64,000 bases of DNA from Ga0077527 sp964533495 (GTDB lineage Bacteria > Pseudomonadota > Gammaproteobacteria > Burkholderiales > SG8-41), in assembly GCA_964533495.1 (NCBI GenBank), contig CAZHJU010000004.1, positions 62,001-126,000 of the forward strand, in the 5' to 3' direction. A program made the translations under genes and the position numbers. Below, piece by piece: positions 53,197 through 62,118 of the stretch (position 1 is its first letter; each line of letters opens with the position of its first letter). The notes beneath the pieces are model-generated. The model searched no databases and was not told the origin of the DNA. It worked only from the letters and a program-made list of their open reading frames with translations.

Positions 53197-54363
53197 ATGT
53201 TCGTCACACCGCTGTTCAAGCTGATGGCCGACAAGCAGGCGTCGGACATGTTCTTCACCGCCGGCGCGCCGATCCAGATCAAGATCAACGGCACGGTGCT
53301 GCCGATCAACAACCAGGCGCTCGACCCGGAGCAGGTCAGGAAGATCTGCTACGAGTTGATGACCCAGGCGCAGGTCCAGGAGTTCGAAACGAAGCACGAG
53401 ATGAACTTCGCCCAGAGCGGCGGCGAGCTCGGCAACTTCCGCGTCAACATCTTCCGCCAGAAAAACACCGTGGCAATGGTCATCCGCTTCGTCAAGCCGG
53501 ACGTCCCGGCCTTCGAAACGCTGGGCCTGCCAGCGGTCCTGAAGGACGTGATCATGGAGAAGCTCGGGCTGATCCTGATCGTCGGCTCCACCGGCTCCGG
53601 CAAATCGACGACGATGGCGTCGATGATCGACTACCGCAACACGATCAAGACCGGCCACATCCTCACCATCGAGGATCCGATCGAATTCATCTTCAAACAC
53701 AAAAAATCCATCGTCAACCAGCGCGAGGTCCGCGTCGACACCCATACCTACGAGGCCGCGCTGATCAGCGCGATGCGCGAGGCGCCGGACCTGCTGATGG
53801 TCGGCGAGATCCGCGACCGCGAGACGCTGCAGAGCTCGCTGCTGTTCGCGCAGACCGGCCACCTGTGCATGTCGACGCTGCACGCCAACAACAGCTACAA
53901 CGCGCTGAACCGCATCATCGGCTTCTTTCCGCGCGAGGCGCGGGAAAGCCTGCAGGCCGACCTGTCGATCGCGCTGCGCGCCGTGATCTCGCAGCGCCTG
54001 GTCAAGTCCGTCGACGGCAAGCGCGTCGCCGCGGTCGAGGTCATGCTCAACACCAAGCACATCCAGGAACTGATCAAGGCCGGCGAGATCAACCAGATCA
54101 AGGACGCCATGGAGCAGAGCCTGTCGCCGGGCTCGAAGACTTTCGAGCAGGCGCTGTTCGAACACTACCGGGCCGGGCGCATCACGATGGAGGAAGCCCT
54201 CGCCAACGCGGACTCGCCGAGCAACCTGCACAATCTGATCAGCAATGCCCCCAAGAACGGCGGCGCCCAGCAAGATCAGGAGCCGGGGAACGACGGCAAG
54301 GCGGCAGGCACCACGACCACCGACCTGTCGAGCATCAAGCTCAATCTCGATGCCCTGGGTTGA
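53197..54363 (+). CDS. pilU: Type IV pilus retraction ATPase PilU
   Basis: Hexameric ATPase that assists PilT in pilus retraction. 388 aa: PAS-like N-terminal domain (LFKLMADKQASDMFFTAGAP), Walker A VGSTGSGKSTTMASMIDYRN, Asp box region FKHKKSIVNQREVRVDTHTY, Walker B DLLMVGEIRDRETL, His box TGHLCMSTLHANNS. The C-terminal tail is acidic and Gln-rich. GGGGGA lies ahead of the ATG. pilT is not adjacent in this window. Repeat E starts 3 nt after the stop codon. Confidence 0.95.
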   Translation: MFVTPLFKLMADKQASDMFFTAGAPIQIKINGTVLPINNQALDPEQVRKICYELMTQAQVQEFETKHEMNFAQSGGELGNFRVNIFRQKNTVAMVIRFVKPDVPAFETLGLPAVLKDVIMEKLGLILIVGSTGSGKSTTMASMIDYRNTIKTGHILTIEDPIEFIFKHKKSIVNQREVRVDTHTYEAALISAMREAPDLLMVGEIRDRETLQSSLLFAQTGHLCMSTLHANNSYNALNRIIGFFPREARESLQADLSIALRAVISQRLVKSVDGKRVAAVEVMLNTKHIQELIKAGEINQIKDAMEQSLSPGSKTFEQALFEHYRAGRITMEEALANADSPSNLHNLISNAPKNGGAQQDQEPGNDGKAAGTTTTDLSSIKLNLDALG

Positions 54364-54366
54364 TTC

Positions 54367-54400
54367 TATAAGTACTTGTTTTTATTGATATTTTTGTAAA
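54367..54400 (+). repeat. AT-rich repeat copy E, between pilU and prmB
   Basis: TATAAGTACTTG, TTTTTATT, GATATTTTTGTAAA. It fills the 37-nt gap almost exactly, ending directly at the GTG start of prmB (54401). There is no other ribosome-binding sequence, so prmB translation must begin from this AT-rich leader. Confidence 0.88.
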
Positions 54401-55351
54401 GTGGCCGGATTGCCGCCTGTCACGCCGCGGCAACTGATCGCCGCCGCCGCCACCCGCTTCCGCAAGGCCCGGCTGGCCTACGGTCACGGTACGCTGAACG
54501 CCGGTGACGAAGCGGCCTGGCTGATGGTGCATGCGCTGGGCTGCCCGTTCGAAGACCTGCCGTCGCGGCTCGACCGTCCGCTGGCCGCGGCCGTCGCGCG
54601 GCGCGCGCAGGCACTGTTCGACCGCCGCATCGCCGAACGCATCCCGGCCGCATATCTCACGCGGGAAGCCTGGCTCGGCGAACACCGCTTTTATGTCGAT
54701 CCGCGCGTCATCGTGCCGCGCTCGTACATCGCCGAACTGCTGCGCGACCGCCTGCGGCCCTGGCTGCCCGGCCGCCGCGATCCGGAAACCGTCCTCGACC
54801 TGTGCACCGGCTCGGGCTGCCTGGCCATCGTCGCCGCCCATGCATTCCCGCGAGCCGCCGTCGACGCGGTCGATCTCTCCGCCGCCGCGCTCGCCGTCGC
54901 GCGGCGCAACGTCCGCGACCACTGGCTGGTTTCCCGCCTGCGCCTGCTGCGCTCCGACCTGTTCGCGGCGCTCCACGGCCGGCATTACGACCTGATCCTC
55001 AGCAATCCGCCGTATGTGGGCGACACGGCGATGCGTCGCCTGCCGGCCGAGTACCGGCACGAACCGGAACTGGCATTGCACGGCGGCCGTGACGGGCTGG
55101 ATCTCGTGCGGCGCATCCTGGATGAAGCGCCGGATCACCTTACACCCGGAGGCTGGCTGGTGATGGAGGTCGGCCACTACCGCGCGCGCGTCGAGCGCGC
55201 CTTTCCGCGGCTGCCGTTTATCTGGGCGGAGACGAGCGGCGGGGACGACTGCGTGCTGCTGTTGCAGCGGGAGGCGCTGCGGCCTCCGCCTGCGCGGGAT
55301 TCCCGAGCCATGCCTGCAGGCCCGCGACGTCGGCGGCGGACAGCTCGATGA
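54401..55351 (+). CDS. prmB: Protein-(glutamine-N5) methyltransferase PrmB
   Basis: SAM-dependent enzyme that methylates a glutamine of ribosomal protein L3. 316 aa; RKARLAYGHGTLNAGDEAAW is the PrmB-type N-terminal domain (HemK/PrmC lacks YGHGT). VLDLCTGSGCLAIVAA is SAM motif I and ILSNPPYVGD the NPPY substrate motif. The start is GTG, directly after repeat E, without a Shine-Dalgarno sequence. The last ~45 codons run antiparallel into the 3' end of rluB (134-nt overlap) and end in an Arg-rich tail, RRRRRTAR, that is probably not conserved. Confidence 0.88.
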   Translation: MAGLPPVTPRQLIAAAATRFRKARLAYGHGTLNAGDEAAWLMVHALGCPFEDLPSRLDRPLAAAVARRAQALFDRRIAERIPAAYLTREAWLGEHRFYVDPRVIVPRSYIAELLRDRLRPWLPGRRDPETVLDLCTGSGCLAIVAAHAFPRAAVDAVDLSAAALAVARRNVRDHWLVSRLRLLRSDLFAALHGRHYDLILSNPPYVGDTAMRRLPAEYRHEPELALHGGRDGLDLVRRILDEAPDHLTPGGWLVMEVGHYRARVERAFPRLPFIWAETSGGDDCVLLLQREALRPPPARDSRAMPAGPRRRRRTAR

Positions 55352-56186
55352 ACTGACCGCGTTTCAACTGCGGCGGCAGCGCGACGATGCCGAAACGCAC
55401 CCGCATCAGCCGGCTGACGGTCAGGTTCTGGGATTCGAACAGGCGGCGCACGATGCGGTTGCGCCCCTCCTTCAGCAGCACGCGGAACCAGCGGTTGGCG
55501 CCCTCGCCGCCTTCCTCCTCCAGTTGCTCGAAACGCGCGACGCCGTCCTCCAGCCGCACGCCCGCGCGCAGCGCGTCCAGCGCCGCCGGGTGCACCGTGC
55601 CGAGCACGCGCACCGCATACTCGCGGTCCACCGCAAACCGCGGATGCATCATCCGGTTCGCCAGGTCGCCCGAGGTGGTGAAGATCAACAGGCCGCTGGT
55701 GTTGAAATCGAGGCGCCCGATTGCCAGCCATTTGGCGCCCTTCGCCGGCGGCAGTTTCGCGAACACCGTCGGCCGGCCCTGCGGATCGTCGTTGCTGACG
55801 ATCTCGCCTTCCGGCTTGTGGTACAGCAGCACGCGCGGCAACCGGTCGGACTGCGACCAGCGCAGGATGCGGTCGCCGACCTTGACGCGGTCCTCCGCCG
55901 TCACCCGGTCGCCGATGCCGGCCACCTTGCCGTTGACGGTGACCTCGCCGGCGCGGATGCGCTCCTCCATCGCGCGCCGCGAGCCGAAGCCCGCCTGGGC
56001 GAGCACCTTGTGCAGTTTTTCGCCGCGGATTTCTCCGGTGGCCGGCGCCGCCGCCGGTGTCTGCGCCGGGCGCGGCGGCTTTCCGGGTTTGTGCGCGGCC
56101 GCGGATGCCGGCGGCCGCAGCGGGCCACGCCGCGGTCTGGCGGACCCCGGTTTCGATTGCGGTTTCGCTCCGGTTTTCCGCCTCAT
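55218..56186 (-). CDS. rluB: 23S rRNA pseudouridine synthase, RluB family
   Basis: Modifies a uridine of 23S rRNA (U2605 in E. coli RluB). 322 aa: a basic, Pro/Ala/Arg-rich N-terminal extension of about 50 residues, an S4 RNA-binding domain (KVLAQAGFGSRRAMEERIRA), then the catalytic domain with IGRLDFNTSGLLIFTTSGDL (Asp nucleophile) and LFESQNLTVSRLMRVRFGIV. The tail is low-complexity Ala/Pro/Arg. It overlaps the recR stop by four bases and prmB, on the other strand, by 134 nt. Confidence 0.93.
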   Translation of the reverse strand: MRRKTGAKPQSKPGSARPRRGPLRPPASAAAHKPGKPPRPAQTPAAAPATGEIRGEKLHKVLAQAGFGSRRAMEERIRAGEVTVNGKVAGIGDRVTAEDRVKVGDRILRWSQSDRLPRVLLYHKPEGEIVSNDDPQGRPTVFAKLPPAKGAKWLAIGRLDFNTSGLLIFTTSGDLANRMMHPRFAVDREYAVRVLGTVHPAALDALRAGVRLEDGVARFEQLEEEGGEGANRWFRVLLKEGRNRIVRRLFESQNLTVSRLMRVRFGIVALPPQLKRGQFIELSAADVAGLQAWLGNPAQAEAAAPPAATAARSRPRRSSPPR

Positions 56187-56779
56187 ACGCTGCGCCGTTC
56201 CATCACCGCCTGCGCCAGCGTGCCGCTGTCGACATGCTCCAGTTCGCCGCCCACCGGCAGGCCGCGGGCGATGCGCGTGACCCTGACGCCCTTGGCGCGC
56301 AGCAGTTCGCCGGCATAGTGCGCGGTGGCCTCGCCCTCGACGGTGAAATTGGTGGCGAGCATGACCTCCTTCACCACGCCGTCAGCCGCCCGCTGCAGCA
56401 GGCGTTCGAGGTGGATGTCGCGCGGCCCGATGCCGTCGAGCGGCGACAGCGCGCCCATCAGCACGAAATACAGTCCGTCATAACACTGCGCCTGCTCCAT
56501 CATCAGCAGGTCGCCCGGCGTCTCGACCACGCACAGCAGGCCGCGATTGCGCCGCGGCGACAGGCACAGCGCACACACCAGTTCCTCGGAAAAATTGTTG
56601 CACTGCTCGCAATGACGCACCCGCGCCAGCGCCGATCCCAGCGTCACCGCGAGGCGCTCGGCACCGGGCCGGTCGCGCTGCAGCAGATGAAAGGCCATGC
56701 GCTGCGCCGAGCGCGGCCCGACACCCGGCAGGCAGCGCAGCGCTTCGATCAGGGACTGCAGCGCGGGCGGAGCATTCAC
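56183..56779 (-). CDS. recR: Recombination protein RecR
   Basis: RecFOR component that loads RecA at gaps. 198 aa: helix-hairpin-helix LRCLPGVGPRSAQRMAFHLL, four-Cys zinc finger CEQCNNFSEELVCALC, Toprim domain LCVVETPGDLLMMEQAQCYD and Walker-B-like TNFTVEGEATAHYAGELL. The start is GTG at 56779, three bases from repeat F, which forms its whole leader. Order dnaX-ybaB-recR is widely conserved. Confidence 0.96.
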   Translation of the reverse strand: MNAPPALQSLIEALRCLPGVGPRSAQRMAFHLLQRDRPGAERLAVTLGSALARVRHCEQCNNFSEELVCALCLSPRRNRGLLCVVETPGDLLMMEQAQCYDGLYFVLMGALSPLDGIGPRDIHLERLLQRAADGVVKEVMLATNFTVEGEATAHYAGELLRAKGVRVTRIARGLPVGGELEHVDSGTLAQAVMERRSV

Positions 56780-56782
56780 TTT

Positions 56783-56816
56783 TATAAGTACTTGTTTTTA
56801 TTGATATTTTTTAAAA
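56783..56816 (+). repeat. AT-rich repeat copy F, between ybaB and recR
   Basis: TATAAGTACTTG, TTTTTATT, GATATTTTTTAAAA. The first 27 bases are identical to copy E. On the minus strand it supplies the ybaB stop codon (TAA 56813-56811) and lies 3 nt before the recR start. Confidence 0.88.
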
Positions 56817-57137
56817 TGGCAATTTCATGCCGGGCGGCAGCGGCAGGCCGGCGGTGACGCCGGCCATCTTTTCCTGGCTGGTCGCCTCGGCCTTGCGCAC
56901 GGCATCGTTGACCGCCGCGGCGATCAGGTCTTCCAGCATGTCCTTGTCGTCGCCGAGCGCCGCGGGATCGATGGTCACCCGCTTCACGTCGTGGCGGCAG
57001 GTCATCACCACCTTGACCATGCCCGCGCCGGCCTGCCCCTCGACCTCAATCTGCGCGAGCTGCTCCTGCATCTTGCGCATGTTGTCCTGCATCTGCTGCG
57101 CCTGCTTCATCAGTCCCGCAAGCTGGCCTTTCATCAT
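56811..57137 (-). CDS. ybaB: Nucleoid-associated protein YbaB/EbfC
   Basis: Small dimeric DNA-binding protein, 108 aa. KGQLAGLMKQAQQMQDNMRK starts a helical N-terminal hairpin; VEGQAGAGMVKVVMTCRHDV and ITIDPAAL-type VTIDPAALGDDKDMLEDLIA are the conserved central part. AGVTAGLPLPPGMKLPF ends the protein, its last codons lying in repeat F. Between dnaX and recR as usual. Confidence 0.94.
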   Translation of the reverse strand: MMKGQLAGLMKQAQQMQDNMRKMQEQLAQIEVEGQAGAGMVKVVMTCRHDVKRVTIDPAALGDDKDMLEDLIAAAVNDAVRKAEATSQEKMAGVTAGLPLPPGMKLPF

Positions 57138-57171
57138 GATGGCATTCCCCGTTCTCGGTTGTTTCGCCCGC

Positions 57172-58731
57172 TCACTTGGGCTTGATCGAGGCGTCCTCGA
57201 GCGAACCGTCGAAGTCTTCGATCAGTTCGCGCACGAAAGGATCCTCGCGGATTTCGGCGACCGCGGCGGCCTGGCGCTGCTCCGCCTTGCGGTCGGTGAT
57301 GGCTTTCGGCGACACGCCGGCCACCTCGCCGGTGGTGAACGCCACCTTCAGCTGCGCGCCCAGCACCTGGCGCAGCGCGGCGCCCAGCTTGTCGCGGTAC
57401 GGCTTGTCGAACAGGCGCTCGTCGGCCGGAGAAATGCGCAGCTCGATCAGGTCCGCCGTGCGCTTCGTCATTTCGCAGCGCAGCGCCAGCTGGTTGGCCA
57501 TCGCGCTCAGGCCCAGCTGGCCCACCAGGTCCGCCCAGGCCGACGGCGCAGCCGCCGCGGATGGCGCGACAGGCGCCGCTGCGTAGCCCGCGACCGGAGC
57601 TGCAGCCCGCGGCGCTGCCGCCAGCGGGGCCGTTACGGCGGCACCCGCACCGGCCGGCGCGAAAGCCAGCATGCGCAGCAGCGTCATCATGAATCCCGCG
57701 TGCTCGTCCGGCGCGAGGCCGATCTCCGCCCGCCCCTGCGCGGCGATCTGGTAATGCAGTTGCAGATCCTCCGCGGCGAAGGCCTGCGCCAGTTCGCGGA
57801 CCGCCGCGGCATCCGGATCGTCGTCGGCGACGGTCTGCGGCACCACCTGCGCCAGCGCCAGCCGGTGCAGCAGCGAGGCCAGTTCCTGCAGCGCCGATTC
57901 GAAGGACAGGCTGCGTTCGGCCATCTGCGTCGCGGCCGCGACCAGCCCCGGCCCGTCCTGCGCCGCGAGCGCGCGCAGGATCGTGTGGAGATAAGTGCGG
58001 TCCACCGCGCCGAGCATGTCCCGCGTCGAGGCTTCGTCGAGCTTGCCGCCGCCGTGGGCGATGGCCTGGTCGAGCAGGCTCAGCGCATCGCGCAGACTGC
58101 CCTCCGCCGCGCGCGCGACCAGCGCCACCGAACCCGCGTCCGCCGGCACGTTTTCGGCGGCCAGCACTTCGGTCAGCCGGTCGCGGATCTGCTGCGGCGG
58201 TATCTGCTTCAGGCCGAACTGCAGGCAGCGCGACAGCACCGTCACCGGAATTTTCTGCGGATCGGTGGTCGCGAGGATGAACTTGACGTGGCCCGGCGGC
58301 TCTTCCAGCGTCTTCAGCATCGCGTTGAACGCCGAGCGCGACAGCATGTGCACCTCGTCGATGATGTAGACTTTGTAGCGCCCGCCGGTCGGCGCGTACA
58401 GCGCGTTCTCCAGCAGTTCGCGCATGTTGTCGACCTGGGTATTGGACGCCGCGTCGAGTTCGATCAGGTCGACGAAACGGCCGGCGTCGATCTCGGTGCA
58501 GGCCGCGCACTTGCCGCAGGGCGCGGCGGTGACGCCGGTTTCGCAGTTCAGCGACTTCGCCAGGATGCGCGCCAGCGTGGTCTTGCCGACGCCGCGGGTG
58601 CCCGTGAACAGGTAGGCGTGGTGCAGCCGCTGCTGTTCCAGCGCATTGGTCAACGCGCGCACCACATGTTCCTGGCCGACCAGTTCGGTGAAACTGCGGG
58701 GACGCCACTTGCGGGCCAGTACCTGGGTCAC
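57172..58731 (-). CDS. dnaX: DNA polymerase III subunits gamma and tau
   Basis: Clamp-loader ATPase, 519 aa, start GTG at 58731. VLARKWRPRSFTELVGQEHV opens the AAA+ domain; Walker A FTGTRGVGKTTLARIL; zinc site CETGVTAAPCGKCAAC; Walker B VYIIDEVHMLSRSAFNAML; sensor ILATTDPQKIPVTVLSRCLQ. The Ala/Pro-rich linker is at about 360-405 and the tau-type C-terminal domain follows. I see no poly-A slippage site of the E. coli type. Confidence 0.96.
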   Translation of the reverse strand: MTQVLARKWRPRSFTELVGQEHVVRALTNALEQQRLHHAYLFTGTRGVGKTTLARILAKSLNCETGVTAAPCGKCAACTEIDAGRFVDLIELDAASNTQVDNMRELLENALYAPTGGRYKVYIIDEVHMLSRSAFNAMLKTLEEPPGHVKFILATTDPQKIPVTVLSRCLQFGLKQIPPQQIRDRLTEVLAAENVPADAGSVALVARAAEGSLRDALSLLDQAIAHGGGKLDEASTRDMLGAVDRTYLHTILRALAAQDGPGLVAAATQMAERSLSFESALQELASLLHRLALAQVVPQTVADDDPDAAAVRELAQAFAAEDLQLHYQIAAQGRAEIGLAPDEHAGFMMTLLRMLAFAPAGAGAAVTAPLAAAPRAAAPVAGYAAAPVAPSAAAAPSAWADLVGQLGLSAMANQLALRCEMTKRTADLIELRISPADERLFDKPYRDKLGAALRQVLGAQLKVAFTTGEVAGVSPKAITDRKAEQRQAAAVAEIREDPFVRELIEDFDGSLEDASIKPK

Positions 58732-58838
58732 GACGATCAGCGCTCAGTAGAAAAAAAGGACGATCAAATACGGACAGTCAATGCAGACTCTCAATGCCGG
58801 CATTTTACCGGCAAAGGCGCCCCGCGACGGCGCCCGGT

Positions 58839-59384
58839 TCAGCGGGACCAGTACTGCAGGCGGATCTGGTGGAAATCGATGCCGTCGTTGGGCTTCTTGA
58901 TGCCGCCGTTGGACAGGTGCTGGAAGCGGTAGCTCAGGTCGTAGGCGCCCTTCGCGCCGAAGCGGTAGCCGAAACCGAGGTGGTCGCCGAACTGGAAACC
59001 GGTGCTGAAACGCCGGCCGCCCATGGAAGTGCGCGACAGGACATGCGCCCCGATGCCACCCTCAACGTAAAAACCCCGCAGGTCGTTGGCCTGCCAGCGC
59101 AGGGTGGGCGTGAAACCGATGTCGGTGATCCCGTCGTTCTGCCCGGCAGGCACGTCGCCGCGCCATTGCCCGGCGGACAAGTCCCAGTAACCGCCGATAT
59201 GCCGGCCGCCGCGGTCCAGCCAGCGCTGCTGCCACTGCCACTGCGCGCCGATGCGTGCCATTTCGTAACCGCCGTTTTTGCCGATTTCGGCCGAAACGCC
59301 GTCCAGCGCCAGCACCGGTGCCGCACCCGCCGCCAGCATGGCGGACATGGCCACCCGTGCCAGCATACGCTTGGCACCACGCAT
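58839..59384 (-). CDS. pagL: PagL-like lipid A 3-O-deacylase
   Basis: Outer-membrane eight-strand barrel enzyme that removes the 3-O acyl chain of lipid A. 181 aa from the ATG at 59384: signal peptide (LARVAMSAMLAAGAAPVLAL), then amphipathic strands (YWDLSAGQWRGDV, GFYVEGGIGAHVLSRTSMGG). The active-site block YRFQHLSNGGIKKPNDGIDF has the His-x-Ser pair and a downstream acidic residue (here Asp). A final aromatic strand ends at LQYWSR. GGGG precedes the ATG. It sits between the SRP RNA gene and dnaX, which are often adjacent. Confidence 0.88.
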   Translation of the reverse strand: MRGAKRMLARVAMSAMLAAGAAPVLALDGVSAEIGKNGGYEMARIGAQWQWQQRWLDRGGRHIGGYWDLSAGQWRGDVPAGQNDGITDIGFTPTLRWQANDLRGFYVEGGIGAHVLSRTSMGGRRFSTGFQFGDHLGFGYRFGAKGAYDLSYRFQHLSNGGIKKPNDGIDFHQIRLQYWSR

Positions 59385-59535
59385 TCCCCTGCCCCCCTGT
59401 TGCTCAGCGGCAGCTGGGCTGCCTGCATTTATTGGAACTGCCTGCCCTGTCTTGACTGCTTCGCTGCCCTGCTTCACTGCCGCCCGCATTCACCGCGATC
59501 AGCCGCGGCGGCAATGCCGCCGCGGCAAATGGGGT

Positions 59536-59631
59536 GGCGAGCCTGACCCCCGGCACTCGCAGAGAATAGCTGTGGCTGCTTCCTTCCGGACCTGACCAGA
59601 TTCACTACCATGCGATGCGGGGAGGCCCGCC
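59536..59631 (-). ncRNA. ffs: 4.5S signal recognition particle RNA (small bacterial type)
   Basis: The minus strand holds the diagnostic apical domain GGTCAGGTCCGGAAGGAAGC followed by AGCCACA (59600-59570 region). The ends pair as a closing stem: GGCGGGCCT (59631-59623) with AGGCTCGCC (59544-59536). Length is about 96 nt. With Ffh it targets membrane proteins to the translocon. Upstream on the minus strand TGGCAA-N17-CATACT is a weak possible promoter. Confidence 0.95.
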
Positions 59632-59810
59632 GTGGAAAGTCGCAAGTATGCACGTTCAAAGCGTTTTTTGCCACGTCAATGCACCGCCGCCACCTTTACA
59701 AGGCAAAGGGTTAGTGCTTCCATGACATCCGGGGAAGCATCGGCAGCGGCCTGCGCGCGCCGGCCGATCGGCGACCATCGATGAAAAGCACCAGTTACCG
59801 GAGAAGCACC

Positions 59811-61796
59811 ATGCCGACCACGCCATCCGCCACCATCGAGTCCGTGCTGCAGGAAAACCGCATCTTCCCGCCGCCGCCGGCGCTGGCTGCGAACGCGAAC
59901 ATCTCCGGCATGGAGGCCTACCATGCACTCTGCGCGGAAGCGGAAAAGGACTACACCGGCTTCTGGGCCCGGCTGGCGCGGGAGCATGTGCTGTGGAAAA
60001 AACCGTTCTCGCAGACGCTGGACGACTCGAACGCGCCGTTTTTCCGCTGGTTCGCCGACGGCACGCTGAACGCCTCCCACAACTGCCTCGACCGCCACCT
60101 GCAGACCCAGCCCGACAAGACCGCGGTCATTTTCGAGGCCGACGACGGCAAAATCACCCGCGCCAGTTACCGCGACCTTTACGCCCGCACCTGTCGCATG
60201 GCCAACGGACTGAAATCGCGCGGCATCAAAAAGGGCGATCGCGTCATCATCTACATGCCGATGTCGATCGAGGCCATCGTCGCGATGCAGGCCTGCGCGC
60301 GCATCGGCGCCGTCCACTCGGTGGTGTTCGGCGGCTTCTCGGCGAAAAGCCTGCACGAACGGATCATCGATGCCGGCGCGGTGGCGGTGCTGACCGCCGA
60401 CGAGCAGATGCGCGGCGGCAGGCCCCTGCCCCTGAAAATCGCCGTCGACGAAGCCCTGGCGATGGGCGGCTGCGACAGCATCCGGTCGGTCGTCACCTAC
60501 CGGCGCACCGGCGGCCGGGTCGACTGGAATCCGGCGGTCGATGTCTGGCTGCACGACCTGGTGAAAGACCAGCCGGAACACTGCGAGCCGGAATGGGTCG
60601 GCGCCGAGCACCCGCTGTTCATCCTGTATACCTCGGGTTCCACCGGCAGGCCGAAAGGCATCCAGCATTCCACCGGCGGCTACCTGCTGTGGATGATCCT
60701 GACGATGCAATGGACCTTCGACCACAAGCCGGACGACATCTTCTGGTGCACGGCGGACATCGGCTGGGTCACCGGCCATTCCTACGTCTGTTACGGACCG
60801 CTGGCCTGCGGCGGCACCGAAGTCGTGTTCGAGGGCGTGCCCACCTGGCCCGATGCCGGACGCTTCTGGAAAATGATCCAGGATCACAGGGTCACCGTGT
60901 TCTACACCGCGCCCACGGCGATCCGCTCGCTGATCAAGGCCGGCGGCGACCTGCCGAAGAAATACGACCTGTCGAGCCTGCGCATCCTCGGCACCGTCGG
61001 CGAGCCGATCAATCCCGAAGCCTGGATGTGGTACCGCGACACCGTCGGCGGCGGCCGCTGCCCGATCGTCGACACCTGGTGGCAGACCGAAACCGGCGGC
61101 CACATGATCACGCCGCTGCCCGGCGCGACACCGACCAAGCCGGGCTCGGCGACGCTGTCGCTGCCGGGCATCATCGCCGACATCGTCGACGAAACCGGAC
61201 AGTCCATCGGCAAAGGCAAGGGCGGCATCCTGGTGATCAAGAAACCCTGGCCTGCGATGCTGCGCACGATCTGGGGCGACCCGGAGCGTTTCAAAAAAAC
61301 CTACTTCCCGGAGGATTTCCACGGCAAGTATTACCTCGCCGGCGACGGCGCAACCTATGACGAGGACGGCTACATCCGCATCATGGGCCGCATCGACGAC
61401 GTGCTCAACGTCTCCGGCCACCGCCTCGGCACGATGGAAATCGAATCGGCACTGGTCGCCAACACCGGCCTCGTCGCCGAGGCCGCGGTCGTCGGCCGCC
61501 CCGACGATCTCACCGGCGAGGCCGTGGTCGCCTTCGTCGTGCTCAAGCAGGCCCGCCCCGAAGGCGAAAACGCGAAAAAGCTGATCAAGGAACTGCAGGA
61601 CTGGGTCGGCAAGGAAATCGGCCCGATCGCCAAGCCGCGCGACATCCGCTTCGGCGACAACCTGCCGAAAACCCGCTCCGGCAAGATCATGCGCCGGCTG
61701 CTGCGCTCGATCGCCAGAGGGGAGGATATTCAGCAGGACGTGTCGACGCTGGAAAATCCGGCGATCCTCGACCAGCTCAAACAGGCACCGAAGTAG
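59811..61796 (+). CDS. acsA: Acetyl-CoA synthetase
   Basis: AMP-forming ligase that activates acetate. 661 aa from the ATG at 59811 with GGAGAAG upstream; the frame is open 30 nt further. AMP-binding motif ILYTSGSTGRPKGIQHSTGG; TWWQTETGGHMITPLPGATP; the hinge/adenylate motif YLAGDGATYDEDGYIRIMGR. The C-terminal PKTRSGKIMRRLLR includes the lysine that is reversibly acetylated in Acs enzymes. Single gene, divergent from the SRP RNA gene. Confidence 0.95.
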   Translation: MPTTPSATIESVLQENRIFPPPPALAANANISGMEAYHALCAEAEKDYTGFWARLAREHVLWKKPFSQTLDDSNAPFFRWFADGTLNASHNCLDRHLQTQPDKTAVIFEADDGKITRASYRDLYARTCRMANGLKSRGIKKGDRVIIYMPMSIEAIVAMQACARIGAVHSVVFGGFSAKSLHERIIDAGAVAVLTADEQMRGGRPLPLKIAVDEALAMGGCDSIRSVVTYRRTGGRVDWNPAVDVWLHDLVKDQPEHCEPEWVGAEHPLFILYTSGSTGRPKGIQHSTGGYLLWMILTMQWTFDHKPDDIFWCTADIGWVTGHSYVCYGPLACGGTEVVFEGVPTWPDAGRFWKMIQDHRVTVFYTAPTAIRSLIKAGGDLPKKYDLSSLRILGTVGEPINPEAWMWYRDTVGGGRCPIVDTWWQTETGGHMITPLPGATPTKPGSATLSLPGIIADIVDETGQSIGKGKGGILVIKKPWPAMLRTIWGDPERFKKTYFPEDFHGKYYLAGDGATYDEDGYIRIMGRIDDVLNVSGHRLGTMEIESALVANTGLVAEAAVVGRPDDLTGEAVVAFVVLKQARPEGENAKKLIKELQDWVGKEIGPIAKPRDIRFGDNLPKTRSGKIMRRLLRSIARGEDIQQDVSTLENPAILDQLKQAPK

Positions 61797-61899
61797 GCTG
61801 AACCGGTCAATCGTCTCCGCGCCGCACCGGAAACGCAGTGAACGCTGCGCCGCCCGAGATCATGAGCGGCCTGCCGCCTGTAATCGCGCCGTGATCTGA

Positions 61900-61905
61900 T
61901 AGAAT
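61900..61905 (+). promoter_or_regulatory. -10 box of the tRNA-Ser gene
   Basis: TAGAAT ending 10 nt before the tRNA, a suitable distance for a start close to the mature 5' end. The -35 region (near CTGTAA, 61878-61883) is poor. Nothing else was seen in 61797-61915. Confidence 0.4.
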
Positions 61906-61915
61906 GCCGCCCTCC

Positions 61916-62007
61916 GGAGAGGTGGATGAGTGGTTTAAGTCGCACGCCTGGAAAGCGTGTTTACGGGGAAACCCGTAACGAGGGTTCGAATCCCTCCCTC
62001 TCCGCCA
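61916..62007 (+). tRNA. tRNA-Ser, anticodon GGA
   Basis: 92 nt including an encoded CCA. Acceptor GGAGAGG (61916-61922) pairs with CCTCTCC (61997-62003); discriminator G. The anticodon stem CACGCCT-GGA-AAGCGTG has anticodon GGA (reads UCC/UCU). A long variable arm (TTACGGGGAAACCCGTAA) is typical of class II tRNA-Ser, and GGTTCGAATCC is the T arm. The 3' end is the probable attachment site of the adjoining island. Confidence 0.97.
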
Positions 62008-62118
62008 AGACCTTGTTTGAAGAAATCCAAGGAAGTCCGCTGAGCCCGCGTTTTTCATAGGAGATTGCGGGTTTCCTGTCCTCAGTCGTAAAATAAAACC
62101 CTACCGAATCCGGGCCAT

